Source: Trachythela sp. YZ-2020
Lineage: Eukaryota; Cnidaria; Anthozoa; Malacalcyonacea; Clavulariidae
Direction: 5' to 3'
NCBI GenBank assembly: GCA_016169945.1
Contig: JADLSH010000155.1
Location: 1,929,501 to 1,993,500, forward strand
Length of the DNA stretch: 64,000 bases
Below are positions 42,781 to 54,056 of this stretch, piece by piece (position 1 is the first letter of the stretch; every line of letters starts with the position of its first letter). The position numbers and the translations under genes were made by a program. The notes beneath the pieces were generated by a model. It did not search any database. It was not told the DNA's origin and saw only the letters and a list, made by a program, of their open reading frames with translations.

Positions 42781-45104
42781 ACCCAGGCTTGACTAACAGA
42801 ACAAATCAGTAAGTCACAGTAATTTATAAAGATATATTTGTAGCAAAAGGAGTATAAATTCATTTTAGCAACAAACAATCACAAACAATTAAATAAGTTA
42901 CTTCTTCCTTGGATTTTGCAAAAAAAACCCATGGGGATTTGACATTTTTGATTGAGTGAGTATCAAATTCCCCATCCACAGGTCAAAAATCTCTATCAAG
43001 TTGGAAAGAGACCTCAGTGGTGAGTCACTACTCACTTGCATTGCATCAGCTGATTGGTATGCAATACTATGCATGGTGTCAAATTCCCTTGGTTTGTCCC
43101 TCCCCTTTGACGTAACATTGACAGGTGCATAAAAGGTTAAGACAATCACAGAGCAAAATGTGTAAAGTTACTGTAAAGTTGTCATTACATTGTTATGCCA
43201 GTACTTCTAAATATTATTTGATATTTCATTTATATACATTTCTATCTGTACTAGTGTGAAATTGTTCCATAATTATATAGGTTTTAATAGAGACAGACGA
43301 TTCGGAACAGACTTGTCCAACAATCGGAAAGGCAATGAAAGCATGTGCCACATATCCAGCTGGATTCCAGCATACTATTCCTATATATTGAAATTATAAA
43401 ATGTTATTAGGTGCTAAAACATGTGGGGTCATGCAAAATTGGGAAAAATATATTGTATTGGTGGGTTTCACCACATGTTACAGGGCAGCAGATGGTGGTC
43501 AACAGCAACTTCAGAAGTGTTGGCACTTATAGGAGCAAGAAAATTAAACTACATCTCTCAATTTTATATATTTGCTTTCAAATACACGACTACTGTGTAT
43601 AATGAAAACAATTATCATTATTTTATCACTTTGATAAATGCAGGTTAACCACCATTTGCTGCATGGTAATGCTCAGTGAAACCCACCTACACTGTGGATT
43701 CAAAAGTCTCTATAAATTCAAACAGTACAACATTATGACTTGAATAAAGAAGTAATAGTACATATGTGATGTACAGTCTGATGTACAGGCAAACCGGCCC
43801 CAAAGGCCACATTTGTCACGACAGCGACCTAATTCAAATGAAGTAAAAATATTTTTTTAATATTCAGAGACTGGTTTGGGTGGGTGTGTGTATTCATAAA
43901 ATTTTAGTGGATGCTGTCCATCCATAGCTTACATTTTCAATTTTTCATACTGAAAATATGTAACATATTTCAATTCCTATAAACCCCCTGCTTCTGTTTC
44001 AGGGTCTTGCAATTTTGGTAAACCTAACCCTTTCTCCTTTTAGGGGTTTCACCTTTCTTGAGCCATTGAACCATATGAACCATTGAACCAACAAAATGAA
44101 CCATTGAAGCATAATGGATCCATACAGTATTGGGTTAACCAGCTGGCCTATCTACCTTGCATTACCTTACACTCTTGTAAACTCTATCATTAAGCCACAT
44201 TAATGCAGCCTACTTTATTATTTTACTCAATTTAATGCCAGACAATTTAACTTATCAAGGAGAAAGTGTTGGGCATAAAAGCAAAATTATGCATTTAAAA
44301 GACCAAAAGCACGAACCTGAGAGTTCTGAGATATTGTTGACACAGCATGATAGCATCTGGCAGCAGAATCATTCTTTGCCCAACCTGTTGCATCCTGTCC
44401 ACACTGAAATGTTCTGAGCAAAGATGACTTCCTTTCTTCGGTTTGGATAGGTTTTGATGCCATTTCCCACATAAAATGAGAGTCCTATCCAGTCTATCTA
44501 CTACTGCAAAATACCAAAAAAAATGGAAATGAAAAAACTATTAATATTGACTGCTGGTATAAACAAACCTAAAATTTTGCACGACTATACAAAACATTAG
44601 CTGAATTTTATCAAAGAAAAGGGATAGCTAGGTTTATAGGCTTTATACATGGCAATTTTTTGTTTAAAAACGATTTTTTCGCCATTTCTGCTTGTACAAT
44701 TTACACTATGTGATAATGTGAAAATTAAAATTGAGCCTTTGAACCTTTGTGTATAGGCCTACAGTAAAAACTACAAAGTATAAAGAGTTTCATGGATTCT
44801 TACCGGTGAGAAGAAATATTTTTCTTTGATAAAGAATTGTGGCAGCCAAATGCGCAGCAAAAAGGCATTTTTTTCTTGTCGTTGTTGGATAAACAGCAAG
44901 GCCGGGAAAAAATAAATAAAAATATTTGTACAAATACCAGGGGGGAAAAGCACTTTGTTTGAAGCTTAGGATCGCGGTTTGTCAGTGGTAATTACCATGG
45001 GCATTTGGGACCAATTGACGTCAGCAAATGCCGAAATCCGCCATGTTTTTGGCTTCACTTTTCACTGCCGTGCACGTCCTCCAGTAATATAGTATAGCTC
45101 AGTG
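42781..45104. other. Right part of the nested 4.3-kb hAT, no recognised gene
   Basis: ORFs at 42898-43149 (minus), 43411-43602 and 44235-44417 (plus) are short and lack recognised domains. I see neither a BED finger nor the hATC dimerisation region. Confidence 0.4.
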
Positions 45105-45459
45105 GTTCGTAGTCAAGTTATCAAGTTTCATACAGCGGCCAGGCCTTCGATACATAACGCGCAGAACAGCGGTCTAGCGCGTGAGTTTTGCTCGCTCTAA
45201 AGGCAGATTCCAGCTATCTGATTGGCAATTTGCTTTTTGCGCGTTCTGCGGGGAGTTCAGCGATCAGGGGCTAGTATACAAGGTATCCCATTGGCTAAAT
45301 TGAAAAAAACTCTGAGTTCACATTGGCTAGATTTTTCTGACCGATCAGATGCATCAGGCTTCAGTTTATACGGCATGATTCTATGACCTTTCTGATCGCA
45401 GCTTTGACCGCAAAGGTTCAATCGAAGTAGCTCGGGAAATATAATACGAATATACTGCA

Positions 45460-45777
45460 ATGTCTCGTAGTATTTGCGAGGCCGCTCAGGCCATGTTTGA
45501 GAACAACGATGAGCAATGTCTGGTGGGAATTCAAGCTGATCTGAGGAAGCGAATCGACGCTTCGCCGAAGACTTCTGTCCAAGAGCTGTTGAGCGCTATC
45601 AACAACACAAGCTTCTGCTTGGGGAGAAATTTTGGTGCCGAATCGTACATTCCGAAGTATGTTCAGGAAAGGAACAAGTCTTGTACGGCTACGGCCCTAA
45701 TGCAAATATATTCTATTTTAACTACATTTATTGTGGTGATTTTCGACTTGTATTTACAGAGCAATCTGTGCGCTTGA
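45460..45777 (+). CDS. Hypothetical 105-aa ORF inside the CAGGGGCGGATC hAT
   Basis: Reads MSRSICEAAQAMFENNDEQ, then a helical stretch with KRIDASPKTSVQELLSAIN, CLGRNFG, and a hydrophobic tail. No known domain identified. It begins about 350 bp after the nested element's right TSD. The related hAT at 38399 has an ORF in a similar place, which suggests a family-specific coding remnant. The last 30 residues look like read-through into an AT-rich intron. Confidence 0.35.
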   Translation: MSRSICEAAQAMFENNDEQCLVGIQADLRKRIDASPKTSVQELLSAINNTSFCLGRNFGAESYIPKYVQERNKSCTATALMQIYSILTTFIVVIFDLYLQSNLCA

Positions 45778-46466
45778 GGCGATGACCCGCTGGCTATGTT
45801 TATGAAATTTGCAATATTTGCATATTACTGCGATCGAAAGCCGATTTGGCGAACTGTATAAAATATAGGCATTAAGGCATTTTGTTTATGCTTTTGTTGC
45901 TTGATATTAATCGCCTAAGGTTTGGATATATACTATCGACTTCAACCGAACCAAAATATTCTTATATAAATATGATGTATTTTTGACTTGATATGTGTTG
46001 GACCGCATGGCATGGTGATGGTGTAATACGATCTCAGATGTGATGAAAAATTGTGTTTGTTAAAAATAGAATATAGCTATAGGCAGCAAATTGGTTCTAT
46101 TCTGAAAAAGCCTTTGGCTAATTGCCTTCCCAGGACCAAAACATTTTATCCTTTACTCTTAAAACACGTTTTAATACTGATATCATGTACAGTAGTTTGT
46201 GTTATTGTGTAAACTATAAATATTTGAAATGGAGATTAATATTTAACTCCATGTCTGGTTTGTTAGATCTGCTGCTACTGGGAATCGCTTGTACAGCTCT
46301 TTGTATGTTAGGTGAGGGAGGGGGATAAAGGGTTGACTGGGACTGGTGGAAAATTGAGCAATTTCCCCCGACCCCCCCCCCCTGAAAAAATTATCCCCCC
46401 CGGTTGTGTACCAACGAAAATTTTGACTAACGTACGAAAAACCCTCGATCCGCCCCTGAAATGACT

Positions 46467-47210
46467 TACGTCATTACTATCGGGACCGTCGAATATCGTA
46501 GGATGATGACTTTGAGCGCTCTTATCTTTGGCGCCCCCGTCCAAAACGGACGAAAATACCACCAATCGATTCAGCAAAAAAAACTGTTCTTGGCTAATGC
46601 CAAACAAATCGCTAAACATATTGTTTTACAGAACTCCGTGAGTTTTAACCTTACTAATCTGGTTTATTATATCGGTAAACTAATTATATATTCAGTACCT
46701 TTGGTCGATTATAACTTCTGTTTTAAAAACCGTGTGAGCTTTAAAAACAGTACCTACTGACCAACTTTCAAAGAAAAACAATAAAAATTGACAAAGTTAC
46801 GGCGAAATTTGAAATCTTAGCGTGCGGCCAAACTAGACTTTCAGACAAAAACAACCGGAAGAGGCCCAAAGACCATGTTGCTATGGTTTTTAAGTGGCCG
46901 GAATGAATTCCCCAGGGTAAAATACCCTACATAAGATATTTTTGTCGTGACTGAAGCGCTTAGTACTCAATATATTACTTTCATTGATTGTTGTTTTTTA
47001 TTCTGTTTTGTTTACTGTGAACAACTATATTTTGGGTTTTCATCGTGTATATAATGAGAAAATAGTACATAAAACCTGTTTTTCATATATCATAATTAAT
47101 CGACGATAATCGCAAATGCATTTGCGTGCTTGTGACTTCTGTCGAGCTCGTGTAAGAATGTATGCCAAGTATGTTACAATCACACTCAGAAAACTATTTG
47201 CCGAATGACC
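46467..47210. other. Flanking DNA, hypothetical frame only
   Basis: A plus-strand frame running through 46461-46760 has no recognised domain and crosses the TSD of the hAT. No gene supported. Confidence 0.4.
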
Positions 47211-47212
47211 TA

Positions 47213-47631
47213 CAGGGTGTATCAAAAAAACTGCAAATACCATAATTTGTATGCACGAGATCATACATTAGAATTTCAATGGCTGTGCAAATAATTACGC
47301 TTCTGGGATTTGAAAATACGTTTCCACGTGCAGTACTATCAAAATAAGCACACAAAGTGAATTAAAATTAGTTCGATTACGAATGGTTCAGCTAACAACA
47401 GAGCAAAGAGTATTTCTTGTTTTAAAGTACGCCCAAACTCAAAACTCGACAGCAGTCATTCGTAAACTGAGCCATTCGTAATCGAACTCATAACTTTAAT
47501 TCACTTTGTGTGCTTGTTTTGATACGTATTTTCAAATCCCAGAAGCGTAATTATTTGCACAGCCATTAAATTCTAATGTATGATCTCGTGCATACAAATT
47601 ATGGTATTTGCAGTTTTTTTGATACACCCTG
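47213..47631. mobile_element. Tc1/mariner-type deletion derivative, TA target
   Basis: CAGGGTGTATCAAAAAAACT at the left and its complement AGTTTTTTTGATACACCCTG at the right, with TA on both outer sides (47211-47212, 47632-47633). The inverted arms run for about 170-190 bp with very few differences, so the copy is young. The centre keeps only the first codons of a transposase-like frame. Confidence 0.9.
47383..47481 (+). pseudogene. Transposase N-terminal remnant in the mariner derivative
   Basis: MVQLTTEQRVFLVLKYAQT then QNSTAVIRKLSHS before a stop, 32 residues. The pattern LTxEQRVFLVxxYxxTxxxxxVxR is the first helix-turn-helix of a mariner-like transposase N-terminus (DUF4817-like). Catalytic DDE/D sequences are absent. 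The ATG and first codons lie inside the inverted repeat. Confidence 0.6.
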
Positions 47632-47892
47632 TATAGCTGTAGCACTGTCAAAATGTGTTAATTACGAAAAAGCCTATATCATTATCCCAGCGACTAAACG
47701 CTCAATAGAGCGTCTTGTTAACTATAATTCCCAGCGCAGCGCGTGTACTATTATAACTCCAAACAAGGGAACACGGCAGACTGCCGTGTTGATTTCTTTA
47801 TTTACATGTAAATGAATATGGTCGTTCACTTACTTGTTTTTGGTCTTTTAATACGCATATTCTTTAAGTGATTCCCCGCTTTATTAATAATA

Positions 47893-47956
47893 CAAATTTC
47901 AAAATTCAAATTTCAACACTTGAAAACAATTTTGAAATTTGAATTTGAATTTTGAA
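47893..47956. repeat. Small hairpin
   Basis: ATTTCAAAATTCAAATTTCAA pairs with TTGAAATTTGAATTTGAATTTTGAAAT across a short loop. AT-rich, no function inferred. Confidence 0.6.
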
Positions 47957-49421
47957 ATACTGCCCAGTTTTCTGAAATCATACAATAACGCCACGAGAAC
48001 GGATTAGTGTGAACGTTGCCTTGTGGAATTTTTCGTTGTGTTTTTGCATTAGTTTCGCTTAGCAGCTCACAACACAAAGATACGCAAGGCACGAGGACTT
48101 TAGAATCCCGGTAAAGTCCGACGTCGAGTATTTGTCGAGCCAGTTCCTTGTCCAATAGTACGATTCGTAATTGTTACTTCATATTGCATAACAATGTTAT
48201 GTGCAGCTCTCGCGGCCTAGTAAGTTTTACTCCTCAGGTAGTCTTAAATAGAGGAAGCGTAACTTGCATTAGCACAACATGTGTCTTGTTCTATTAACAC
48301 GTTTTCGCAATTTTACATAATATTATATGCATGAGTCTGTGCCCAAGATTCAGTGTTGAAAATTTCAGGCCTCTTTCAATTTGGCCTGAAGGTAAAATGT
48401 CAACTACGTTCAGAATATTCTTTGTCGGCATTCTACGAAATTTCCAGACATATCCACTTGCGAAATCTAATTGTATTGAACTCATGTATTATATAAGCGC
48501 TGCAATTTCATACGCTGTGGGGGGGGGGGGGATCATGACCAATGTATATACTTTCTAAAATGTCGATGATCATAATTTATTTAACCGTTGTTCACCATTT
48601 TTAGCGTACGCTCTGGGAGGGGGTGAGGGGTTCGAAGAAGGGAGTACTCTCTGCATGCTTCAGTGAAAACGTTGATAATTATTGGTGACCCCCATATCAT
48701 AACAAGAGTCCATTTTTATGTCCATATGTTTAATTCAATTTTCAAGCAATTCAGTTATGAAGTATTATTTAGCAAAGCCTGCATTCTTTAAGGATTAAAT
48801 TTTCAAGCAATTCGGTTATGAAGTATTATTTAGCAAAGCCTCATTCTTTAAGGATTAAAGCACATTTTTGTGCTTTGCATTGTGCTTCTAAATTATTCTA
48901 AACTCTGCTCTATTAAGACAGTATGTATTAAATATTTCAAACACGTGCATGACTAAGTATCGACCAAAATGCACAGTTGATGAGTATTTACATGAGCCGG
49001 GCTTATATCTATTTTGACTGATCCTATGTGCTTTAGCCTTAATATATACGTAAACAAAGTATAGCAAAATATTTGGTTAATTAAGTTCGACACAAACATA
49101 TCCTAAGTCTCACTGAATTTGTCTGCAAAGTCGAGAATAGAGTTTCGTGACAAAAATAGGGCCTCGAATGAAGCGGATCAGATCTGCATGTGATTACACA
49201 ACTCGGCTCATATAAACAACAATTGGGTATATTTGGTTGGATTATTTCGTCTTCTTGTGAATTTCGAAAGCTGTTCAAAATATTCCTAAATTGCATACAA
49301 TTCCATAGGGTGAACGAGAAATACATATGTAGAATGGAATATAGTCTGTACTAAAAGTAAAAATCTTAAAAGCTATGTAGCAATTAAATGCAAATGTGAA
49401 AGAGTTTTGTTCAAGATTAGC
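47957..49421. other. Intergenic, downstream of the tropomyosin-like gene
   Basis: No gene supported. A tandem duplication of about 65 bp (TTTTCAAGCAATTC, GTTATGAAGTATTATTTAGC, TTCTTTAAGGATTAAA) lies at 48734-48862. A G run sits near 48520. Confidence 0.5.
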
Positions 49422-50162
49422 TTACACTCCTTGTTCAATTTCCTCAAACTGTTTCTCGATATCGTGGAACTTTTCTTTCTCTCGTCGTATATCGCCCTCG
49501 AGCTTATCCTTAAATCTCTGGTTTGTTTTAATCTTGGCCATTTTCTCCTCCTCTAAAGCGGTCACCTGCTTAATTTGATCAGCTAGAAACGCGATCTTCT
49601 CCTTGTAGTCGTCCTCTTTCTCGTATAAGGCGTTTACGTGGTTTTCCAAAGAGTTGGTCGTGGTCATAATATCTTCCTTCTGCTCTTGAAGGTCCTCTAT
49701 CTTACGCACGGCTGTTTCGTAATTATCGGTGACACGTTTCAGATCAGCGGCAAGCGCCTTCTCCCGCAGCGTGGCTTCCTTGTACTGATTTTCTTTCTCT
49801 TCAACATCATACTTCATGATCTTCGCGTTTTCTTCAATCTCTTTCGACTTCTCGAAGCCTTCTTCCTCTTTTTCTTCAAGTAGTTTGCGACTGCTTTCCG
49901 ATTCTTCCGAGCGAACGGCGTTTTGGTCTAATTGACTGATAATATCTGTCGACCTTCCATTCGCTCGTGCCAGATCGGCTTGTAAAGTCGTACGTCGATT
50001 TCTCAGCGATCTAGCTTCGGTTTCGTGTTTCATTTGGCGTGCAGTAGCGGTCTCAAGTTCTATCTTAGCATTCGCTTCTCGTTCTTCGGTGTCGTCGATC
50101 GAAATTTTCATTTCGCTTATCCGTTGTTTGATAGTTTCTAAAGAACGTCCACCCCTGCTCAT
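49422..50162 (-). CDS. Tropomyosin-like coiled-coil protein, single exon (246 aa)
   Basis: The start is the ATG that gives MSRGGRSLETIKQRISEMK; the frame is open 15 bp further upstream but without an ATG. The whole protein is one charged coiled coil without proline or glycine breaks after residue 6. Its second half follows the tropomyosin layout: AADLKRVTDNYETAVRKIEDL, LENHVNALYEKEDDYKEKI, FLADQIKQV and KLEGDIRREKEKFHDIEK parallel the signature region of known tropomyosins. Length equals that of short (about 248-residue) isoforms. Tropomyosins lie along actin filaments and control myosin access and filament stability. No intron interrupts it, whereas most animal tropomyosin genes have several, so a retrocopy or a lineage-specific intronless gene is possible. 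No neighbours belong to the same pathway. Confidence 0.8.
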   Translation of the reverse strand: MSRGGRSLETIKQRISEMKISIDDTEEREANAKIELETATARQMKHETEARSLRNRRTTLQADLARANGRSTDIISQLDQNAVRSEESESSRKLLEEKEEEGFEKSKEIEENAKIMKYDVEEKENQYKEATLREKALAADLKRVTDNYETAVRKIEDLQEQKEDIMTTTNSLENHVNALYEKEDDYKEKIAFLADQIKQVTALEEEKMAKIKTNQRFKDKLEGDIRREKEKFHDIEKQFEEIEQGV

Positions 50163-51370
50163 TTTGAACTTTGGCAATACTTAGAATATTTGTTTAAAAG
50201 TTCGTGAATATTACCAAGTCGGCGGCTTTCTTTATGGCTTCAAGTACGAATAAACTTTAGCTATAATGTTTTGATAAAGTACAAATATTGCTTCAAGTGA
50301 AGGCAATGTTAAAGGAAATACCACAGTAAGGTGGCGCTTGTCTCGCCTTTTGCTTCGCACACAACAAAACCAGGATTTGTGTAGGAGTGTTGTATCCGCT
50401 GCACGTCATGCTACCTGCAAGAGCATGCATAATAACAATTGTCGAATATTCATGAACAGTTAAGTACTCTTACAAACACTTAAGTACACGAACAAATTTT
50501 AGAAATTTAAAACTAACAAAGAATTTGGTACGGCATTTTTCATTTGATTCGTTTGGGTAAATTATAAATAACTTATTATGAACCGAAAATCGATGCCTAG
50601 GCTCAAATCTTACTAAAATGCTTGATATTTGTATTGACAACCGAGTACTTGATGCGGAACGGCACTTGTATTTTCTGTCGGATAACGAGTTAATTTATGC
50701 AAATTGTAGGTTTTCCCAAATTCATAACATTTCTTCAGTTAAACATTGGCATTCTTCGTGAGAGCGAGTGGGTGGCTAAAAATTTTGATAAAATACTATT
50801 TTTCCTAATTTGTCCACTTTTCTAATTAGTCTAACACTTTAGTCGGCATCATGATCTCTGATCGCTTATCGACCACAAAAGTTGCCAAAGAAAATTATTC
50901 TAGTACCCAGTTTCTCGCGCATTAAGAGAGTTAACATATTGAAAACACTGATCGGAATAATATACTGGGTAGCGCAACTCGCTGGTCACAGATGCACTTC
51001 AGCCATGTTGAACAATAGAAATCCGACATTAGTAAGAGACCAAATGGACGGGAATGTGTCTCTATTTCATTATGAAATATCCTAAAATTACCAGCAAACT
51101 ACATTATTTTGACCTATAAAGCATCTAGCTCAAGCAATAAATTTCTACCATATTAGGTGTTAATGACCCAAACTGTTGATATAAAACCATATTTGTAAAA
51201 CACAAATCAAAAAACATGTTTTTTATGGGAGAAGGGGTTCTGGGGTGTGAAGACTCATATTATGACAAACATCAGTGCCTACTCACGTCACATCCGAAGC
51301 TGAACTGATTGACTGAACTGAATGCTCTGACCATGTAGCAGAGCCTTGCCAGGGGTAGCCATTCCCTGAC
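50163..51370. other. Upstream region of the tropomyosin-like gene and intergenic DNA
   Basis: The promoter should lie in the first few hundred bases, but no TATA box stood out. The 67-residue plus ORF at 50882-51085 has no recognised domain. Confidence 0.4.
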
Positions 51371-51374
51371 GACC

Positions 51375-51535
51375 CTGAACCAAGAAACACTTGGACAGTC
51401 CTTAATTAACCTGACCAAGGGGAATGAAACCCCCAAGGACAGTCTTTAACCTGACCCAGGGCGCTAGACCCATATGGGCAGTTCTTAACCCGACCAAGGG
51501 GCGATAAACCCCTATGGACAGTCCTTAATTATATG
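51375..51535. repeat. Minisatellite of about 50-bp units
   Basis: Three to four copies of a unit with CTGACCAAGGGG, a CCC-rich centre and GGACAGTCCTTAA, ending at GGACAGTCCTTAATTA. Confidence 0.8.
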
Positions 51536-51684
51536 GTATGTGTGACGTATACTGAGTCTATGGTCAATGAAGTCGACATTTTCAAGACTTCAACCCGGAC
51601 CAGAATATATTATACAATTGAAATAACAATATTGACCAAAAGTTGTTTAAATATGTACATAGTAAGGTAAATTCCATATCTATC

Positions 51685-54047
51685 GGGTAAGGATAAAAGA
51701 CGAAGGCGGATACGGAGCGGAGCGGATGGACAGAGCGGATATGGGAGTAAAATATCAAACGCGGAGCGGATGTGGGAGTAAAACGCGGATATGAGGATAA
51801 AACACGGATTTGACGAAAAACGCGGATTTTGTGCGTAGTTGATATTTGAACACGCGTAATTAAAACTTGAAAATTTCGGGTCATCTAGGTTTGTCTACTA
51901 CATTGTTGTATATTGTAAGCAACCGCATAAATATGTGTACAACATCATAGCCAATTTTCAAAGCAATCGTACGACTAGGTCTTGTGGAAATTGTTCCTCA
52001 ATATATATATTTCTAAAGCGGCACTGTAATTTTATAGTCAGGAATAATGTAAACACGACTATTGGCTATTGCCACTTAAATATATCTTTAAATTTCAGAT
52101 TTTCCAGGATAGTGCTACCATATTGCTGTATACTATTGGAAAGAGCGTAAATATCTGTAAAACATTTCAGAACAATTTAATCGTTTAATTAGTCTAGGTT
52201 GTGCGCACTGCGCAAGTTCTTTCTGATATGAGGTCCTAAGCGGCGCTGTAATTTTATAGTCATGTAAACACGGGTATTATATTGTCACTTAAATATCTCT
52301 TTAAATTTCAGATTTTCCAAGAGTGTGCTACCATATTGCTGTATACTGTTGGAAAGAGCGTAAAAATTTGTAAAATATAGTCGAATTTCAGAAATCAGAA
52401 CAATCGTTAAATTTATCTAGATCGTGCGCGAATTAGTTCTGAATATAGGAAGTTTTAAGTGCCGTGGCTGTGTAATCTCGGCTAGCTGTAATGTTATAGT
52501 CTGGCATAATATAATTATACACGCCTATTGTCACTTTAAATATCTTTAAAAGTCTGGTTTTATAAGAATATGTTACTATATTGCTGTATACCGTTGGAAA
52601 GACATAAAAAACTGTAAAACATGTGGAATTTTCTAAACACTCGTTTATCGATCTTGCGTACTAAATGCGGCGCTGTAATTTTATCATTCTGGCTGATAAG
52701 TAAACATGCGTATTATTGGTATTAACACTTGAATATATTTAAGATTTCGGATTGTCTAGGGAAGCGCTAGTATATTGCTTTATACCGTTGGAAAGAGTGT
52801 AAAAATCTCAGTGCAAAACATAATTTATAATCGAATTTCAAAACAATACCCGAAATAACATTATTCCAGACTATATAAAACTATATAAAACTGGAGCGCC
52901 GCAAAAGAGTTTTACGTACTCAATATATCAGAATTTGCTCAAGGCTATTCGTACAATTGCTTTAAAATTTGACTAACAGTGTAGAACAATGTAGTAACAC
53001 AAGCCTACAATATCCGACATTTTCAAGATACATTCAAGTTCTAATTACGTGTGTTCAAATATCAACCGCGCAAGAAATATAATACGTTTCCTTAAATCCG
53101 CATTCTATACTTCTATATTGTCTTGTATAATGTTATTTAGAATTGCGGATTTTCTAGGGGTGTACATTGCTGTATACTGTTGGAAACAGCGTAAAAGTAT
53201 GTTGGTCTATACAATATAGTCGGATAAGTAGAGTCGTTTACCCAATCGTTTTACTGTAGATCTTCTGTAAATATTTTCCTAAGAAAACCAATCTTATACT
53301 TCTATATTCAGAAAGATTGTTTTGAAATTTGGTTATGTTTTCCAGAGTTTTACGCTATTTCCAATGGTAAACAGCACTCCTACAGGATCCGACATTTTAG
53401 ATATATTCGAGTGTTAATACGCATGTTTACTATGTTCGAAAGCATGTGCGCACGATCTAGACTAGCTAAACGATTGTTTCAACAATGTAATGAACCTATT
53501 TTACGCCCTTTCCAACAGTGTACACCAATATGGTAGCACTATCCCGGAAAATCTGAAATTTAAAGATATATTTAAGTGGCAATACTCCTCTTTACATTAT
53601 TCCTGACTATAAAATTACAGTGCCGCTTTAGTGATCAATATATTCAGGAACAATTTGCACAATATCTAGTCGTGCGATTGTTTTGAAAATTGACTATGTT
53701 GTACACATATTTACTCTGTCGCTAACAATATTTAATTTAATATTGTAGACACACGTAGATAACCCGAAATTTTCAAGTTTTAATTACGCGTGTTCAAATA
53801 TCAACCACGCACAAAATCCGCGTTTTTTCGTCAAATCCGCGTTTTATCCCCATATCCGCGTTTTATCCCCATATCCGCGTTTTCTCCCCATATCCGCGTT
53901 TTCTCCCCATATCCGCCTTTTATCCCCATATCCGCCTTTTATCCCCATATTCGCCTTTTATTCCCACATCCGCTCCGCGTTTTATCCCCATACCCGCTCC
54001 GTCCATCCGCTCCGCTCCGTATCCGCATCCGCCTTTTATCCTTACCC
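51685..54047. mobile_element. Foldback / Mutator-like element with CCGCGTTTTATCCCCATAT arms, 9-bp TSD
   Basis: Inverted ends GGGTAAGGATAAAAG are flanked by ATATCTATC at 51676-51684 and 54048-54056. The outer arms hold a short tandem repeat (GGATATGGGGATAAAACGC and its complement, ten or so units at the right). Then come unique paired blocks (GTTGATATTTGAACACGCG, CAATCGTACGACTAG, GCGGCACTGTAATTTTATAG). The interior is a satellite of about 200-bp units, in forward orientation at 52080-52860 and inverted at 53330-53620, so the whole element is nearly palindromic. No ORF suggests a transposase. Confidence 0.85.
52080..53620. repeat. Internal satellite: CTACCATATTGCTGTATAC units, both orientations
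   Basis: The landmark CTACCATATTGCTGTATACT followed by GTTGGAAAGAGCGTAAA recurs near 52117, 52329, 52573, 52770 and 53168. It is found inverted (TTTACGCYCTTTCCAACAG) near 53345 and 53503. Spacing is roughly 200-250 bp. Confidence 0.85.
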
Positions 54048-54056
54048 ATATCTATC

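Larger units (their letters stand above)
40806..45104. mobile_element. 4.3-kb hAT-type element nested in a hAT, 8-bp TSD
   Basis: CACTGAGCTAAATATAT at the left and, complemented, CACTGAGCTATACTATAT at the right, then CTGGAGGACGTGC, AAAGTGAAGCCAAAAACATG and GGTAATTACCACTGAC on both arms, about 180 bp inverted. Direct flanks GTTCGTAG lie at 40798-40805 and 45105-45112. CA-start termini and an 8-bp duplication fit hAT. The interior is mostly dispersed repeats and short ORFs without a recognisable transposase. Confidence 0.9.
40676..46458. mobile_element. hAT element of the CAGGGGCGGATC family, 8-bp TSD, host of another hAT
   Basis: The left end CAGGGGCGGATCTAGGG and right end CCCTCGATCCGCCCCTG are flanked by AAATGACT at 40668-40675 and 46459-46466. 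Removing the nested element at 40806-45104 leaves about 1.5 kb, the same size as the related hAT at 38399-39917. No complete transposase. Confidence 0.92.

Noticed and set aside
46308..46619. 103-residue minus-strand ORF with a glycine-rich stretch
   Set aside because: It spans the hAT right end and its TSD. The glycine run is the C-rich terminus of the element.
47576..47815. 79-residue plus-strand ORF (and 47040-47264 on minus)
   Set aside because: Both are mostly the mariner inverted repeat read in frame and extend into flanking DNA.
52080..53620. Repeats about 200 bp apart considered as CRISPR-like or as a centromeric array
   Set aside because: Whole units are repeated, not only short landmarks, and they lie within an element with a target duplication. 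A centromere cannot be inferred from five to seven units.
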